A DNA stretch of 43,128 nucleotides. Origin: Acidobacteriota bacterium (GTDB taxonomy: Bacteria; Acidobacteriota; Terriglobia; Bryobacterales; Bryobacteraceae). The stretch lies in assembly GCA_947470805.1 (NCBI GenBank), contig CANIVU010000076.1, forward strand, positions 1 through 43,128, given 5' to 3'. Both the position numbers and the translations under genes were made by a program. Under the pieces are notes generated by a model. That model was not told the origin of the DNA, made no database searches, and saw only the letters and a list, made by a program, of their open reading frames with translations. Below are positions 1 through 8,815 of the stretch, one piece after another (within the stretch, counting starts at the first letter, position 1; every line of letters begins with the position of its first letter).

Positions 1-804
1 CGTGTCCTTGCCGTAGATCGTTTCGGCGAAGTGGATGCGAACTTCGTAGTCGCCGGGGGGGAGGGGGATTTCGTAGAGGAAATCGCCTTCGCGGTGGCCT
101 TTGTAGATGACCTGGTCGGGGGTGTTGTGGATCCAGGCGGAGGGGGTGTTGACGCCACGGCCGCCGGTGAAGAAGCGATCGCCGAGCCATTCGTGGCCGA
201 GGGAGTCGACGTAGTGGCGGTCCGGGGAGCCGGCGAGGATGCGGATGGAGGTGGTGGGGGTGGCGACGGGGACGGGCACCGGGGTTGCGACGACCGGGGC
301 GGGGGATTGGGCGACGGTTCGGATGGTATAGGCGATGGCGAAGAGGGCGATGATTGTCAGCAGCACCCAGAGGAGGGGCTTGTTGTTAGCGGACGGCGGC
401 GGTGTGGGTGGGGTGACGACTTCGAGCGGGGTGGCTGGGGCGGATGGCGGGGCGTCGGCGTCGGCACGGTCGACGGTGATGGCGTATTTGCCGAGGGCGA
501 GGCCGATGCGGGTGGGGCGATCGAGGCCGGGGCCGGCGTAGTAGGCCTTGAGCGTACGGCGGAGTTTGTGGATTTCGACGCGGACGATGGCTTCGCGTTT
601 GGGGTCGAAGTCGGGACCGCGGCCGAGGGCGTCGACGGCGATGGCGAGCTCCTTGGCGGACTCCTCACCGCGCAGGTAGAGTTGGCCGAGGTAGCCAAGG
701 ATGAGTCCCTGGTTGGTCTTGCGGCCCAGCACTGTTTCCAACAGGTGGTCCAGTTCGGCGGAGAACTCGGTTTGTGGATTAACGCGGTCCTTAGTGACGC
801 TCAT
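1..804 (-). CDS. Membrane-anchored malectin-domain protein (3' end outside window)
   Basis: The frame reads from an ATG at 804-802 and is open for 268 codons to the window edge, so the C-terminus is missing. Residues 12-112 form an acidic-basic N-terminal domain with DPKREAIVRVEIHKLRRTL and a following YYAGPG; this resembles a module found at the N-terminus of many acidobacterial regulators and signalling proteins, possibly a winged-helix relative (inference). A proline-rich linker precedes one transmembrane segment at about 143-160, then another Pro/Val/Thr-rich stretch. The outside part (about 186 onward) carries SIRILAGS, a YVDSLGHEWLGDRFF block and PGDYEVRIHFAE, typical of malectin carbohydrate-binding domains. 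The layout suggests glycan sensing outside and a regulatory domain inside. It is divergent from the TonB receptor at 911. Codons end mostly in C, unlike the plus-strand genes next to it, because the plus strand here is G-rich. Confidence 0.75.
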   Translation of the reverse strand, partial: MSVTKDRVNPQTEFSAELDHLLETVLGRKTNQGLILGYLGQLYLRGEESAKELAIAVDALGRGPDFDPKREAIVRVEIHKLRRTLKAYYAGPGLDRPTRIGLALGKYAITVDRADADAPPSAPATPLEVVTPPTPPPSANNKPLLWVLLTIIALFAIAYTIRTVAQSPAPVVATPVPVPVATPTTSIRILAGSPDRHYVDSLGHEWLGDRFFTGGRGVNTPSAWIHNTPDQVIYKGHREGDFLYEIPLPPGDYEVRIHFAETIYGKDT

Positions 805-813
805 TCGAACAAT

Positions 814-829
814 TAACACCCCTGTGTTA
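814..829. promoter_or_regulatory. Inverted repeat between divergent genes, candidate operator
   Basis: TAACAC (814-819), a four-base CCCT spacer and GTGTTA (824-829) form a perfect 6-bp palindrome. It lies 9 bases before the malectin gene start and about 80 bases before the TonB receptor start. The position between divergent genes fits an operator. A TATCAT that could be a -10 element for the receptor is at 882-887, but no good -35 accompanies it. The regulator is not known. Confidence 0.35.
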
Positions 830-910
830 TCTATGTCTTAGAAGATTAACATTACGGGCAACCCCATGTTGCTTGCGTACCTATCATATCCCCGGCATGC
901 TCCATAGGAT

Positions 911-3900
911 ATGCTTCTGTCTCGCCCCATACCTCGTTGTCTACCGGGCGCGCAGCTACTGCTGCTGGCTTGTTTCAGCGGACTCGGTTTGTTTGCGCAA
1001 ACCAGTACGATCCAAGGCACCATTACAGACCCTTCGAATGCAGCTATCCCCAACGCAAAGGTGGTGGCTCTGGACGAAGGAAAGCAGATCGTCGCGCGTG
1101 AGACGACGTCGGGGCTTGACGGTACCTTTTCGTTTCGTCCGCTGTTGCCGGGCCGGTACACGGTAAAGGTGGACGTGACTGGGTTCAAACCGTTGGAACG
1201 CCGGGAAATCGTGGTGGATCAGAACCAGGCGTTGAACCTGGGGGTGATCACGATGCAGGTTGGAGCGACGACGGACTCGGTACAGGTGGATGCGACGGTG
1301 CCGCTGGTGGAGACGTCGACGGCGCAGAAGTCGTTCGTGATTGACGCGCGGCAGGTGACGCAGTTGGCGCTGAACGGGCGCGACTTCCAATCCTTGATTA
1401 AGACGCTGCCGGGGATTGTGTCGAACGATAAATCGGACTTCCGGCTGGCGTTCAATAATACGGACGCGTTCAACGTGAACGGGTTGCGCGGGTCGATGAA
1501 TAACGTGTATCTGGACGGTTCGATTAACACCGATGTGGGCGCGAATGACGGGCAGTACACGCAGATTTCGCTCGACGCGGTGAGCGAATTCAAGGTGCAG
1601 ACTTCGACGTTCAACGCCGAGTTTGGCCGGAACCCGGGCGTGATGATTTCGATTAATACGAAGAGCGGCGGGACGCAGTATCACGGCACGCTGTATGAGT
1701 TCCTGCGGAACAATGCGCTGGACGCGCGGTTCCCGTTTGACACGACGGGCAAGACGGCGAAGCTGCGGTTTAACCAGTACGGCGGGAATTTCAGCGGGCC
1801 GGTGGAGTTTCTGCCGGGGTTGTCGACGAAGAAGGACAAGAAGATGTTCTTCTTCTTCAACTACGAAGGGACGCGGGCGGTGCGGCCGTTGGGCGGCACG
1901 TTTGTGGACATTCCGAGCGCGGCGACGTTGACGGGTGATTTGAGCGGGTTGTACCGGACGGGTTTCATTCTGGACAACAACAACCAGCCGACGAACTTCC
2001 GGAACGGGCAGGTCTTCAAGCCCGGTTCGTTGGTGCGCGGGGCGGGTGGGCGCATCATCGGTGGCGATCCGTACATCAACAATCAGGTTCCGCAGGCGGA
2101 ATGGTCGCGGAACGCGGGCGGCTTTTTGAAGCTGCTGTCGTTGCCGAACCGGGCGAGTGCGTCGCCGACGCCGAACCTGCCGGAGCAGGTGCGGTTGCCG
2201 TTCCAGAACTCCTATGGGTTCAACAAGGACGCCAAGGTGTTGCGTTATGACTGGGCGATCAGCCCGAAGGCGAACTTCTTCTTCCGCTGGGCCGACGATG
2301 CCCAGAACGAGACGAACCTGTTGGGCATCTTTGCTTCCACTCCCTATCCGGTGGCGCCGCAGTTCCGGGCGAAGCCGGGGTCTTCCTGGAGCTGGAACAT
2401 GATCAACGTGTTGTCGCCGACGACGACGAACGAGGCTGTTTTCACCTACAACCATTTGACCCAGGTTGTGGACATTACGGGCGATACGCCGCAGGCGAAC
2501 TACGACGCCAAGGCGCTGGGATTCACGTTTCAGGAGCCGTATCCGAGTTCGAATTTGCGCAACCGCTATCCGCGGTTTAACTGCGGTATCGGATCGTGTA
2601 ACTTCACGGCGTATTCGAGCGGCTGGCTGAGCGAAGGGAAGACGTTTTCGTTCACCGACAATTTCACGAAGGTGATGGGGAAGCACACGTTGAAGACGGG
2701 CTTCTTCTGGAACCGGAACGACAACGGTCAGCAGCCGGCGTGGACGGAATCGCCGAACTTTAACTTCGGCTCGTCGACGGACAATCCGCTGGATTCGGGC
2801 AACACGTTCGCGAATATGCTCTTGGGCAACTACACTTCGGTGACGCAATCGAACGGGCGGTTCTTCGGGACGTTCCGGTTCTACGGCGCCGAGGCGTTTG
2901 TGCAGGATTCGTGGAAGATTAACCGGAAGTTGACGCTGGAGTATGGCATTCGCTGGCACTACTACGGGCCGACGTACTCCTATGGCAAGTATCTGCAGAA
3001 CTACTTTGATCCGCGGTTGTACAAGGCGGCGGACGCGGCGAGGTTGGACACGACGGCCGGGTTGCGGTTTGGCAGCATCATCGGCGGCAATCCGTTCAAC
3101 GGCATGATTGAAGAGGGCCAGACTGGGATTCCGAAGGGCTTCCTGAAGCACCGGTTTAACAACTGGGGACCGCGGTTGGGGATTGCGTGGGATCCGATGG
3201 GCGACGGGAAGATGTCGATCCGCGCGGGCGGCGGCGTGTTCTACGAACGCATCCGGCAGAACACGATTAACTTCGATGGGCTGGGCAATCCGCCGCTGTT
3301 GTACAACCCGACGATCGCGGCGGGCAAGGTGGATGCTTTGTCGCCGGCGGTGGTGCAGGGTGGCTTGCGCTTCCCGGTGGGCATCTCGGCTGTCGACGCC
3401 GAGGGGCAGATTCCGACGGTGTATTCGTGGTCGTTGAGCCTGCAGCGCGAACTGGGGCGGAAGACGGCGATCGACGTTTCCTACATTGGCAACATGGGGC
3501 GCTACCTGCTGTACCGGCGCGACTTGAACCAGTTGCCGCTGGGGACGACGCTGCGGCCGGGCGTGCTGGCGGGCGTGAACAACCTGACGAACGCGCTGCG
3601 TCCGTATCAGGGGTACACGAACGTGAATACGAACGAGTTTGGCGCCGTTAGCAACTACAACGGGCTGCAGATGCGGTTGTCGCGCCGGTTCGCGAAGTCG
3701 TTTACGGGGAACGTGAACTACACGTGGTCGAAGGCGATGGGCGATTCCGATAACGACAGCAACTCGATTGGCTACACCTATGACCGGGCTCGCGAGTACG
3801 GGTTGTTGAGCTTCGACCGTATGCACGTTTTGACGATGGATTTTGTGTACGAGCTGCCGAGCTTTGTGAAGAGCAATTCGTTTGGGAAACACATCCTGAA

Positions 3901-4369
3901 CGGCTGGCAGTTTAACGGGATTGCGCGTATGTGGTCGGGGAATCCACAGACGATTACCTCGAACCAGAACACGGGCACCCTGGGCGGCGGGCAACGCGCC
4001 GATTATGGCGGCTCGAACATTGAGCCGACGACTCGAGACCGGTACAACTACTTCAACATCTTCGCGTTCACGCGGCCGCAGGAAGGCACGTTGGGGAACC
4101 TGGGCAAGAACACCTTGCGCATTCCGGGGATCAACAACTGGGATCTTTCGCTGTTCAAGAATACGAAGATCACCGAACGCGTGGCGTTGCAGTTCCGGTT
4201 TGAGACCTACAACTCCTTCAACCACACGCAGTGGGGCGGGGTGAATTCGGGGATCAATCCGCCGAACCCGGGCCAGCCTTTGCCCGAGGCGACGCGCGGG
4301 GCGGCGGGGCAGATCACCGATACGCGTGACGCGCGTTCGATCCAGTTGTCGCTTAAACTGTTGTTCTAA
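911..4369 (+). CDS. Oar-like TonB-dependent receptor with carboxypeptidase-regulatory domain
   Basis: This 1152-residue outer membrane protein begins with a Sec signal peptide (hydrophobic core about residues 15-28, ending FAQ). A carboxypeptidase-regulatory-like beta fold follows (about 33-120: IQGTITDPSNAAIPNAKV ... LPGRYTVKVDVTGF). A plug domain (about 125-245) contains NVNGLRGSMNNVYLDG, and a long beta barrel ends in LKLLF with the terminal aromatic residue needed for outer membrane assembly. Length and order match acidobacterial Oar-like receptors, which import large or poorly diffusing substrates with TonB energy; the substrate is unknown. An AGGA lies three bases before the ATG. There is no SusD partner. 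The stop codon overlaps the next start (TAATG at 4367-4371), so the TPR protein is probably co-translated. Confidence 0.9.
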   Translation: MLLSRPIPRCLPGAQLLLLACFSGLGLFAQTSTIQGTITDPSNAAIPNAKVVALDEGKQIVARETTSGLDGTFSFRPLLPGRYTVKVDVTGFKPLERREIVVDQNQALNLGVITMQVGATTDSVQVDATVPLVETSTAQKSFVIDARQVTQLALNGRDFQSLIKTLPGIVSNDKSDFRLAFNNTDAFNVNGLRGSMNNVYLDGSINTDVGANDGQYTQISLDAVSEFKVQTSTFNAEFGRNPGVMISINTKSGGTQYHGTLYEFLRNNALDARFPFDTTGKTAKLRFNQYGGNFSGPVEFLPGLSTKKDKKMFFFFNYEGTRAVRPLGGTFVDIPSAATLTGDLSGLYRTGFILDNNNQPTNFRNGQVFKPGSLVRGAGGRIIGGDPYINNQVPQAEWSRNAGGFLKLLSLPNRASASPTPNLPEQVRLPFQNSYGFNKDAKVLRYDWAISPKANFFFRWADDAQNETNLLGIFASTPYPVAPQFRAKPGSSWSWNMINVLSPTTTNEAVFTYNHLTQVVDITGDTPQANYDAKALGFTFQEPYPSSNLRNRYPRFNCGIGSCNFTAYSSGWLSEGKTFSFTDNFTKVMGKHTLKTGFFWNRNDNGQQPAWTESPNFNFGSSTDNPLDSGNTFANMLLGNYTSVTQSNGRFFGTFRFYGAEAFVQDSWKINRKLTLEYGIRWHYYGPTYSYGKYLQNYFDPRLYKAADAARLDTTAGLRFGSIIGGNPFNGMIEEGQTGIPKGFLKHRFNNWGPRLGIAWDPMGDGKMSIRAGGGVFYERIRQNTINFDGLGNPPLLYNPTIAAGKVDALSPAVVQGGLRFPVGISAVDAEGQIPTVYSWSLSLQRELGRKTAIDVSYIGNMGRYLLYRRDLNQLPLGTTLRPGVLAGVNNLTNALRPYQGYTNVNTNEFGAVSNYNGLQMRLSRRFAKSFTGNVNYTWSKAMGDSDNDSNSIGYTYDRAREYGLLSFDRMHVLTMDFVYELPSFVKSNSFGKHILNGWQFNGIARMWSGNPQTITSNQNTGTLGGGQRADYGGSNIEPTTRDRYNYFNIFAFTRPQEGTLGNLGKNTLRIPGINNWDLSLFKNTKITERVALQFRFETYNSFNHTQWGGVNSGINPPNPGQPLPEATRGAAGQITDTRDARSIQLSLKLLF

Positions 4370-5445
4370 TGTTTGTTCGTTTCGTGGCCGCCTGTTTATT
4401 CGGCGCTTTGTGGGGGCAGACCCCGCAAGCGCAGTTTGAGCAGGCGGCCTCTGCTTTGCAGCGTGGGGAATTGGGGGCGGCGGAGCGGTTGTTTTCCGCC
4501 TTTGTGGCGGGGCAACCGCGGCATGTGGGAGGGCTGGGGAATTTGGGGGTTGTGTATTCGCGGCAGGGATTGCCGGCGAAGGCGGCTGAGGTGTGGGAGC
4601 GGGCATTGCGATTGGCTCCGGGCGATCCGGGGTTGCGGACGAATTTGGGGTTGGCGTATTTGCGGTTGGAGGAGTACGGGAAGGCGCGGGGGGTGTTGGA
4701 GCCGGTGGGATCGGCGCAGGGGCGGGAGTTGTTTGCGACGGCGTTGCTTTATGGAGGGGATGCGGCGGGTGCGGCGCGTGTCTTGGAGGGGTTGGGGGCG
4801 GCGCCGGGGGTGATCTATTTGCGGGCGGTGTGTGCGTTGAAGTTGGGGCGGAAGGAGGAGGCGGCGGGGTTGTTCGGGCAGTTGGTGGACGGGGCGCTGG
4901 GGGCGGACCAGGTAGCGTTTTTGCGGGGGAAGGCGGCGTATGAGACGGGGTCGTTTGAAGAGGCCTTGGAGAGTTTGCTGGCGGTGAAGGGGGCGTTGCC
5001 GGGGTTGGCGTTGGAGTTGGGGAAGGTGTATGTTTCGTTGCGGGATGCGGGGCGGGCGGAAGAGCGGTTGCGGGTGGCGGTGGGGGAGACGCCGTTGGAC
5101 GCGGAGGCGAACTATTTCCTGGGGGCGTTGCTGGTGCAGCAGGATCGGGCTTCCGAGGGGTTGGCTTTTTTGCAGAATGCGTTGCGGGCGCGGCCGTCGT
5201 TTTGGGGATCGCAGTTTTATTTGGGGCGGGGGTTGATGGGAGTGGGGAAGGCGCGGGAGGCGGTGGCGGCGTTGGAACGGGCGCGGGCGTTGCGGCCGGA
5301 GGAGGCGCAGATCGCTTTTCAGTTGTCGAAGGCGCTGGCGGCGGCGGGGCGGGTGGCGGAGAGCCGGGCAGCGCTGGGGCGGTTTAAGGCGGCGCGGGAG
5401 AAACACCGGGAGGCGGAGCGGGAGGCGCTGGTTTTGAAGGATTAG
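4369..5445 (+). CDS. Secreted tetratricopeptide-repeat protein coupled to the TonB receptor
   Basis: The 358-residue product starts with a short signal peptide (MFVRFVAACLFGALWGQ) and is almost entirely TPR repeats from about residue 20 to 340. Recognisable helices include LGNLGVVYSRQGLPAKAAEVW, with the canonical W/L/G-Y-A-P spacing, and DAEANYFLGALLVQQDR near the end. TPR arrays bind other proteins or peptides; here the partner may be the receptor upstream, since the ATG overlaps the receptor stop by one base. It is probably periplasmic. Codon use is strongly G-ending (TTG, GCG, GGG). No enzymatic motif is visible. Confidence 0.8.
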   Translation: MFVRFVAACLFGALWGQTPQAQFEQAASALQRGELGAAERLFSAFVAGQPRHVGGLGNLGVVYSRQGLPAKAAEVWERALRLAPGDPGLRTNLGLAYLRLEEYGKARGVLEPVGSAQGRELFATALLYGGDAAGAARVLEGLGAAPGVIYLRAVCALKLGRKEEAAGLFGQLVDGALGADQVAFLRGKAAYETGSFEEALESLLAVKGALPGLALELGKVYVSLRDAGRAEERLRVAVGETPLDAEANYFLGALLVQQDRASEGLAFLQNALRARPSFWGSQFYLGRGLMGVGKAREAVAALERARALRPEEAQIAFQLSKALAAAGRVAESRAALGRFKAAREKHREAEREALVLKD

Positions 5446-5449
5446 GGGG

Positions 5450-5466
5450 TGTGCCGGGTTGGCACA
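5450..5466 (+). terminator. Stem-loop just after the TPR gene
   Basis: TGTGCC (5450-5455) and GGCACA (5461-5466) form a perfect 6-bp stem around GGGTT, starting four bases after the stop codon. There is no T-run behind it, so this is at best a non-canonical terminator or an mRNA-stabilising hairpin. Confidence 0.35.
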
Positions 5467-5555
5467 GGTGGTGTGTTGGGGGGCGATGAGTTCTGGGGTC
5501 AGGCTTTTGGAATCAAGGGGTTACGGTTTGGCGCGTCGTGTGCAATAGATAAGGC

Positions 5556-6845
5556 ATGCGACGGAACACAGTACTTGGCCGGATGGTCGCCGCGGTTTTC
5601 TTCCTTGGGTTTTTGTTTGGTTTGTTTTCGGCGCGGGCGTTCTCTTGGAACCCGAGCGACGACACGAACGTCAATTCCCGGTACACCGTGGAAAGCGTCG
5701 AAATTACCGGAGCGAGCGAGGCGCGATTGTCGCGGGGGCTGCGGGAGGAGCTGCGGCGGTACGTTGGGCAGCGGTTTTCGCCGGAGGCCTTTGCCAAATT
5801 GTCGGGCCGGGTGCGGGATGAGTTGAAGGCGCGGATTGTGTCGCCGAAGTTGATGAAGGGTACGGCGCCAGAGAGCGTGAAGGTTGTACTGGACGTTCTG
5901 GGCCGGCGGGTGAATGTGACCACCGATCAGTCGCGGCTGGCGTGGCATACGCAGCAGGGCTGGACGGGGAATTTGCAGGTGACGGTGGAGGAGCTGGGCA
6001 AGCAGCGGCTGACGCTGGGCGGTTTCTCTGACGGCGATACTTCGACGGAACGCGCGACGGGCGCGCGGGCGGGGTATTCGCACTCAATTTTTTCGGGGCG
6101 GGCGCGAGTGGGGTTGCAGGCCTCCACGGCGTACGCCAATTATGACTCCCGCACGCTGGCAGCGGCGGGAACGAATGAGCTATATCGCAACGTCGACAGT
6201 TTCCAACCTACCGTTACGTTCCTCCCTTGGCGCGGTGCCGAGCGGGAGGAACTGACGGTGGAGGTCGGCGTGCGGTTGCAGCGGTTCGCGCTCTTGTCCC
6301 CTGAGGCGAACCGCAACGTTGCCTCCCACGCGCTGGTAAATACTCTGCGATACCGGCGCGTGAGAGGTGATGTGGCGACGGGACGGTTTACGGTTACGGG
6401 GTTGATGGGGCTGACGAACGGGTTTGGCGGGGATTACTCGTTTGACCGGCAGGAGGTGCGGGGCGGGGCGGAGTATCATCGCGGGGCGTCGCGGTTGACG
6501 GTGGATTTTACGGGCGGTTCGTTGCGCGGGGATGCGCCGTTTACGGAGCGTTTCGCGGCGGGGAACCAGTTGTTTTTGCGGGGGTGGAATAAGTTTGAGA
6601 TTGCCCCGTTGGGGGGACGGCGGTTGGCGGCGTCGAGCGTGGAGTATGGGCATTCGCTGAAGGGGAAGTTGGAGGCTTCGGCGTTTGTGGACTCGGGTTC
6701 GATTTGGAATAAGGGCGGGACGGCGGTGGCGCGGAATTCGGTGGGGGCGGGGTTGCGGACGCGGGATGGGTTTTATTTCTACGTCGCGTTTCCATTGCGG
6801 GATGGGCGGGTGGAGCCGCTGTTCATGACGGGGGCTACATTTTGA
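5556..6845 (+). CDS. Omp85/BamA-TamA-type outer membrane barrel with one POTRA-like domain
   Basis: The 429-residue protein has a signal peptide (residues 1-29, ending ARAF) and a single POTRA-like domain (about 40-115: VESVEITGASEA ... VKVVLDVLG). A C-terminal barrel follows, with the surface-antigen signatures ERFAAGNQLFLRGW, VEYGHSLKG and EASAFVDSGSIWN, and it ends in phenylalanine. Members of this superfamily insert or translocate proteins or lipids at the outer membrane. One POTRA is far fewer than the five of BamA, so this is an accessory member and not BamA itself. It leads an operon with a DUF4390-like protein and a two-component system. A TAGATA sits directly upstream of the ATG and no proper Shine-Dalgarno is seen. 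Confidence 0.75.
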   Translation: MRRNTVLGRMVAAVFFLGFLFGLFSARAFSWNPSDDTNVNSRYTVESVEITGASEARLSRGLREELRRYVGQRFSPEAFAKLSGRVRDELKARIVSPKLMKGTAPESVKVVLDVLGRRVNVTTDQSRLAWHTQQGWTGNLQVTVEELGKQRLTLGGFSDGDTSTERATGARAGYSHSIFSGRARVGLQASTAYANYDSRTLAAAGTNELYRNVDSFQPTVTFLPWRGAEREELTVEVGVRLQRFALLSPEANRNVASHALVNTLRYRRVRGDVATGRFTVTGLMGLTNGFGGDYSFDRQEVRGGAEYHRGASRLTVDFTGGSLRGDAPFTERFAAGNQLFLRGWNKFEIAPLGGRRLAASSVEYGHSLKGKLEASAFVDSGSIWNKGGTAVARNSVGAGLRTRDGFYFYVAFPLRDGRVEPLFMTGATF

Positions 6846-7414
6846 GAACTTCCGTCCGGATTGCGATGATCGCGGCCGTTCCGTTTTTGGCGGGATGGTC
6901 GCCGACGACTTTACAGCTTCGACAGGATGATGGGGTGCTGCGGGTTGCGGCGCCCAATTTGCATTTTCTGGAGGGGCGGACGATGCGGCGGTTGCAGGAC
7001 GGGGCGGGGCTGGTGTTTTCGTTGCAACTATCGCTATCGCCGGATCAGTTCCGGACGGTATCGCGACGGCAGGTGGAGCGGTTTGTTGTGAGCTTTGATT
7101 TGTGGGAGGAAAAGTTTGCGGTGGTGCGGCTGGGGGCGGTGAAGGATCAGGCGTCGCACCTGTCGCGGGAGGCGGCGGAGCGGTGGATGTTTGCGCATAC
7201 GGGGTTACCGCTGCATGGGCTGGCGGCGGATTCATCGAACTGGGTGCGGGCGGAGTTGCGGGCGGATGATCCGCGGGATGCGGGCGGTTTTTTGTTGGAC
7301 CCGACGGTGACGTTGACGCGGCTTGTCGAGTGGTTCGGGCGGGCGCAGCGGGGCGAGACCGAGCGTTGGAATTTGGAACATGGGCCGTTCCGGCCGGGCG
7401 ATGTTCAGCGTTAG
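6842..7414 (+). CDS. Small secreted DUF4390-like protein
   Basis: The TTG start at 6842 overlaps the preceding TGA stop by four bases, indicating translational coupling. The 190-residue product has an N-terminal hydrophobic signal (about residues 4-18). It also has a central stretch, VFSLQLSLSPDQ followed by FVVSFDLWEEKFAVVR, that matches the DLWEERY-type core of DUF4390 proteins. In Proteobacteria, DUF4390 genes often stand directly before ntrY-like kinase genes (family knowledge), as here, which supports the call. It may be a periplasmic accessory or input protein for the kinase (inference). Confidence 0.55.
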   Translation: MRTSVRIAMIAAVPFLAGWSPTTLQLRQDDGVLRVAAPNLHFLEGRTMRRLQDGAGLVFSLQLSLSPDQFRTVSRRQVERFVVSFDLWEEKFAVVRLGAVKDQASHLSREAAERWMFAHTGLPLHGLAADSSNWVRAELRADDPRDAGGFLLDPTVTLTRLVEWFGRAQRGETERWNLEHGPFRPGDVQR

Positions 7415-7423
7415 ACTGCAACC

Positions 7424-8815
7424 GTGAGCCTGCGAACCAAACTGATCGTTGTGTTCTTGACGGCGACGCTGGCGCCGATGGCGGTGCTGCTGTGGGTGAC
7501 GCTGCATCTGTTTGAGACGAGCCTGCGGCAGGCGACGACGGTGGAGTTGGACGAGATGTCGACGTCGTTGCGGGCGACGGGGCGGGAGATGTACCAGACG
7601 GCGCGGGAGGTGTTGAAGGCTGACGCGGCGGCGGGGCGGGTGGCGGCGCGGCCGGTGACGGTGGCCGACGGGGCGGCGTTCGCGGCGAGCGGGGAAGAGG
7701 AGTGGTTTGAGACGGCGGGAGAGGGCGGGGCGGTGCTGCGGTATTGGGTGCGCGGGAAGGATGGGGAGATCCGGCTGTTTGAGCGGAAGCTGGGCGTGGG
7801 GATGCAGCGGTTGACGGACCAGTACACGCGGGCGCGGGGGCTGGTGGAGCGAGCCGGGCAGTATGATTTGCGGCGCGGGTTGACGCTGACTTTGTTGACC
7901 ACGGCGGGGGTTGTGTATCTGGTGGCGCTGGCGGTTTTGATTTTGATGGCGGTACGGGTGAGCCGGCCGATGCGGGATTTGACGCGGGGGTTGCAGACGT
8001 TGGCGTCGGGCGATTTGACGGTGCGACTGGCGGGGGGCGGGCCGGATGAGGCGGGGCAGGCGATTGCGGCGTTTAACGAGACGGCGGCGCAGTTGGCCGA
8101 GTCGCGGGAGGAGTTGGTGCAGTTGACGCGGGTGGCGTCGTGGCAGACTCTTGCTCGCAAGATGGCGCATGAGGTGAAGAATTCTTTGACGCCGATCCGG
8201 TTGACGATGGAGGAGATTGGGGCGCGGAATGGGTCCGTGGACGCTGGTTTTTTGCGGCAGGCGTCGCAGATTGTGGCGGATGAGGTGACGACGCTGGAGA
8301 AGAGAGTCAGGGCGTTTTCGGAGTTTGCGGCGGAGCCTCCGGCGCATCTGCGGGCGATGGATTTGAATGCGCTGGTGGAGGAGCGGGTGGCGTTTTTGCG
8401 TCCGTTGCATCCGGGGGTCTCCTATGACCTGGAACTGGCGGAGGGCGCGGCGGCGACGGGAGATCCGGACTTGTTGCGCGGGGTGTTGACGAACCTGTTG
8501 GAGAACGCGGCGCAGGCTGTGGGGACGGACGGACGGATTGTTACGCGGACTTTCGTGGAGGGTGGGCGGACGGGGGTGGCGGTGGCTGATTCGGGGCCGG
8601 GGTTGAGCGAGTTGGCGCGGTCGACGTTGTTTGAACCGTCGATTACGTTCAAGAAGAATGGGATGGGGTTGGGGTTATCGATTGCGCGGCGGAGTGTGTT
8701 GTTGTGCGGCGGGGAGATTGAACATCGGGAGAGCGAGTTGGGCGGGGCGTCGTTTGTGGTGACGTTGCCGGCGGCTGGCTTGGAGACGGGACATGCGAAG
8801 AATCTGGATCGTTGA
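7424..8815 (+). CDS. NtrY-like membrane sensor histidine kinase
   Basis: The 463-residue kinase starts at a GTG nine bases after the previous stop. It has two membrane helices (about 7-29 and 152-178) around a roughly 120-residue periplasmic domain of no recognised type. A HAMP linker follows (about 178-232), then the dimerisation/phosphotransfer helix with KMAHEVKNSLTPIRLT, in which His249 is the phosphoacceptor. The ATPase domain has the N box LTNLLENAAQA (about 355-365), DSGPG (389-393) and GMGLGLS (413-419). The HEVKNSLTPI form is characteristic of NtrY-type kinases. The end overlaps the response regulator start by 23 bases. TAGACT (7412-7417) lies six bases before the GTG and may be a -10 element for a leaderless internal transcript. 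Confidence 0.9.
   Translation: MSLRTKLIVVFLTATLAPMAVLLWVTLHLFETSLRQATTVELDEMSTSLRATGREMYQTAREVLKADAAAGRVAARPVTVADGAAFAASGEEEWFETAGEGGAVLRYWVRGKDGEIRLFERKLGVGMQRLTDQYTRARGLVERAGQYDLRRGLTLTLLTTAGVVYLVALAVLILMAVRVSRPMRDLTRGLQTLASGDLTVRLAGGGPDEAGQAIAAFNETAAQLAESREELVQLTRVASWQTLARKMAHEVKNSLTPIRLTMEEIGARNGSVDAGFLRQASQIVADEVTTLEKRVRAFSEFAAEPPAHLRAMDLNALVEERVAFLRPLHPGVSYDLELAEGAAATGDPDLLRGVLTNLLENAAQAVGTDGRIVTRTFVEGGRTGVAVADSGPGLSELARSTLFEPSITFKKNGMGLGLSIARRSVLLCGGEIEHRESELGGASFVVTLPAAGLETGHAKNLDR

Noticed and set aside
31-816. Long glycine-, aspartate- and glutamate-rich open frame on the plus strand
   Set aside because: It is antisense to the malectin gene, has no domain, and its composition is what the GC-rich complement of that gene produces.
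956-4606. 1216-codon open frame on the minus strand
   Set aside because: It mirrors the TonB receptor, is extremely rich in Arg, Val and Pro, and shows no family signature. Long antisense frames are common in high-GC DNA with strong wobble bias.
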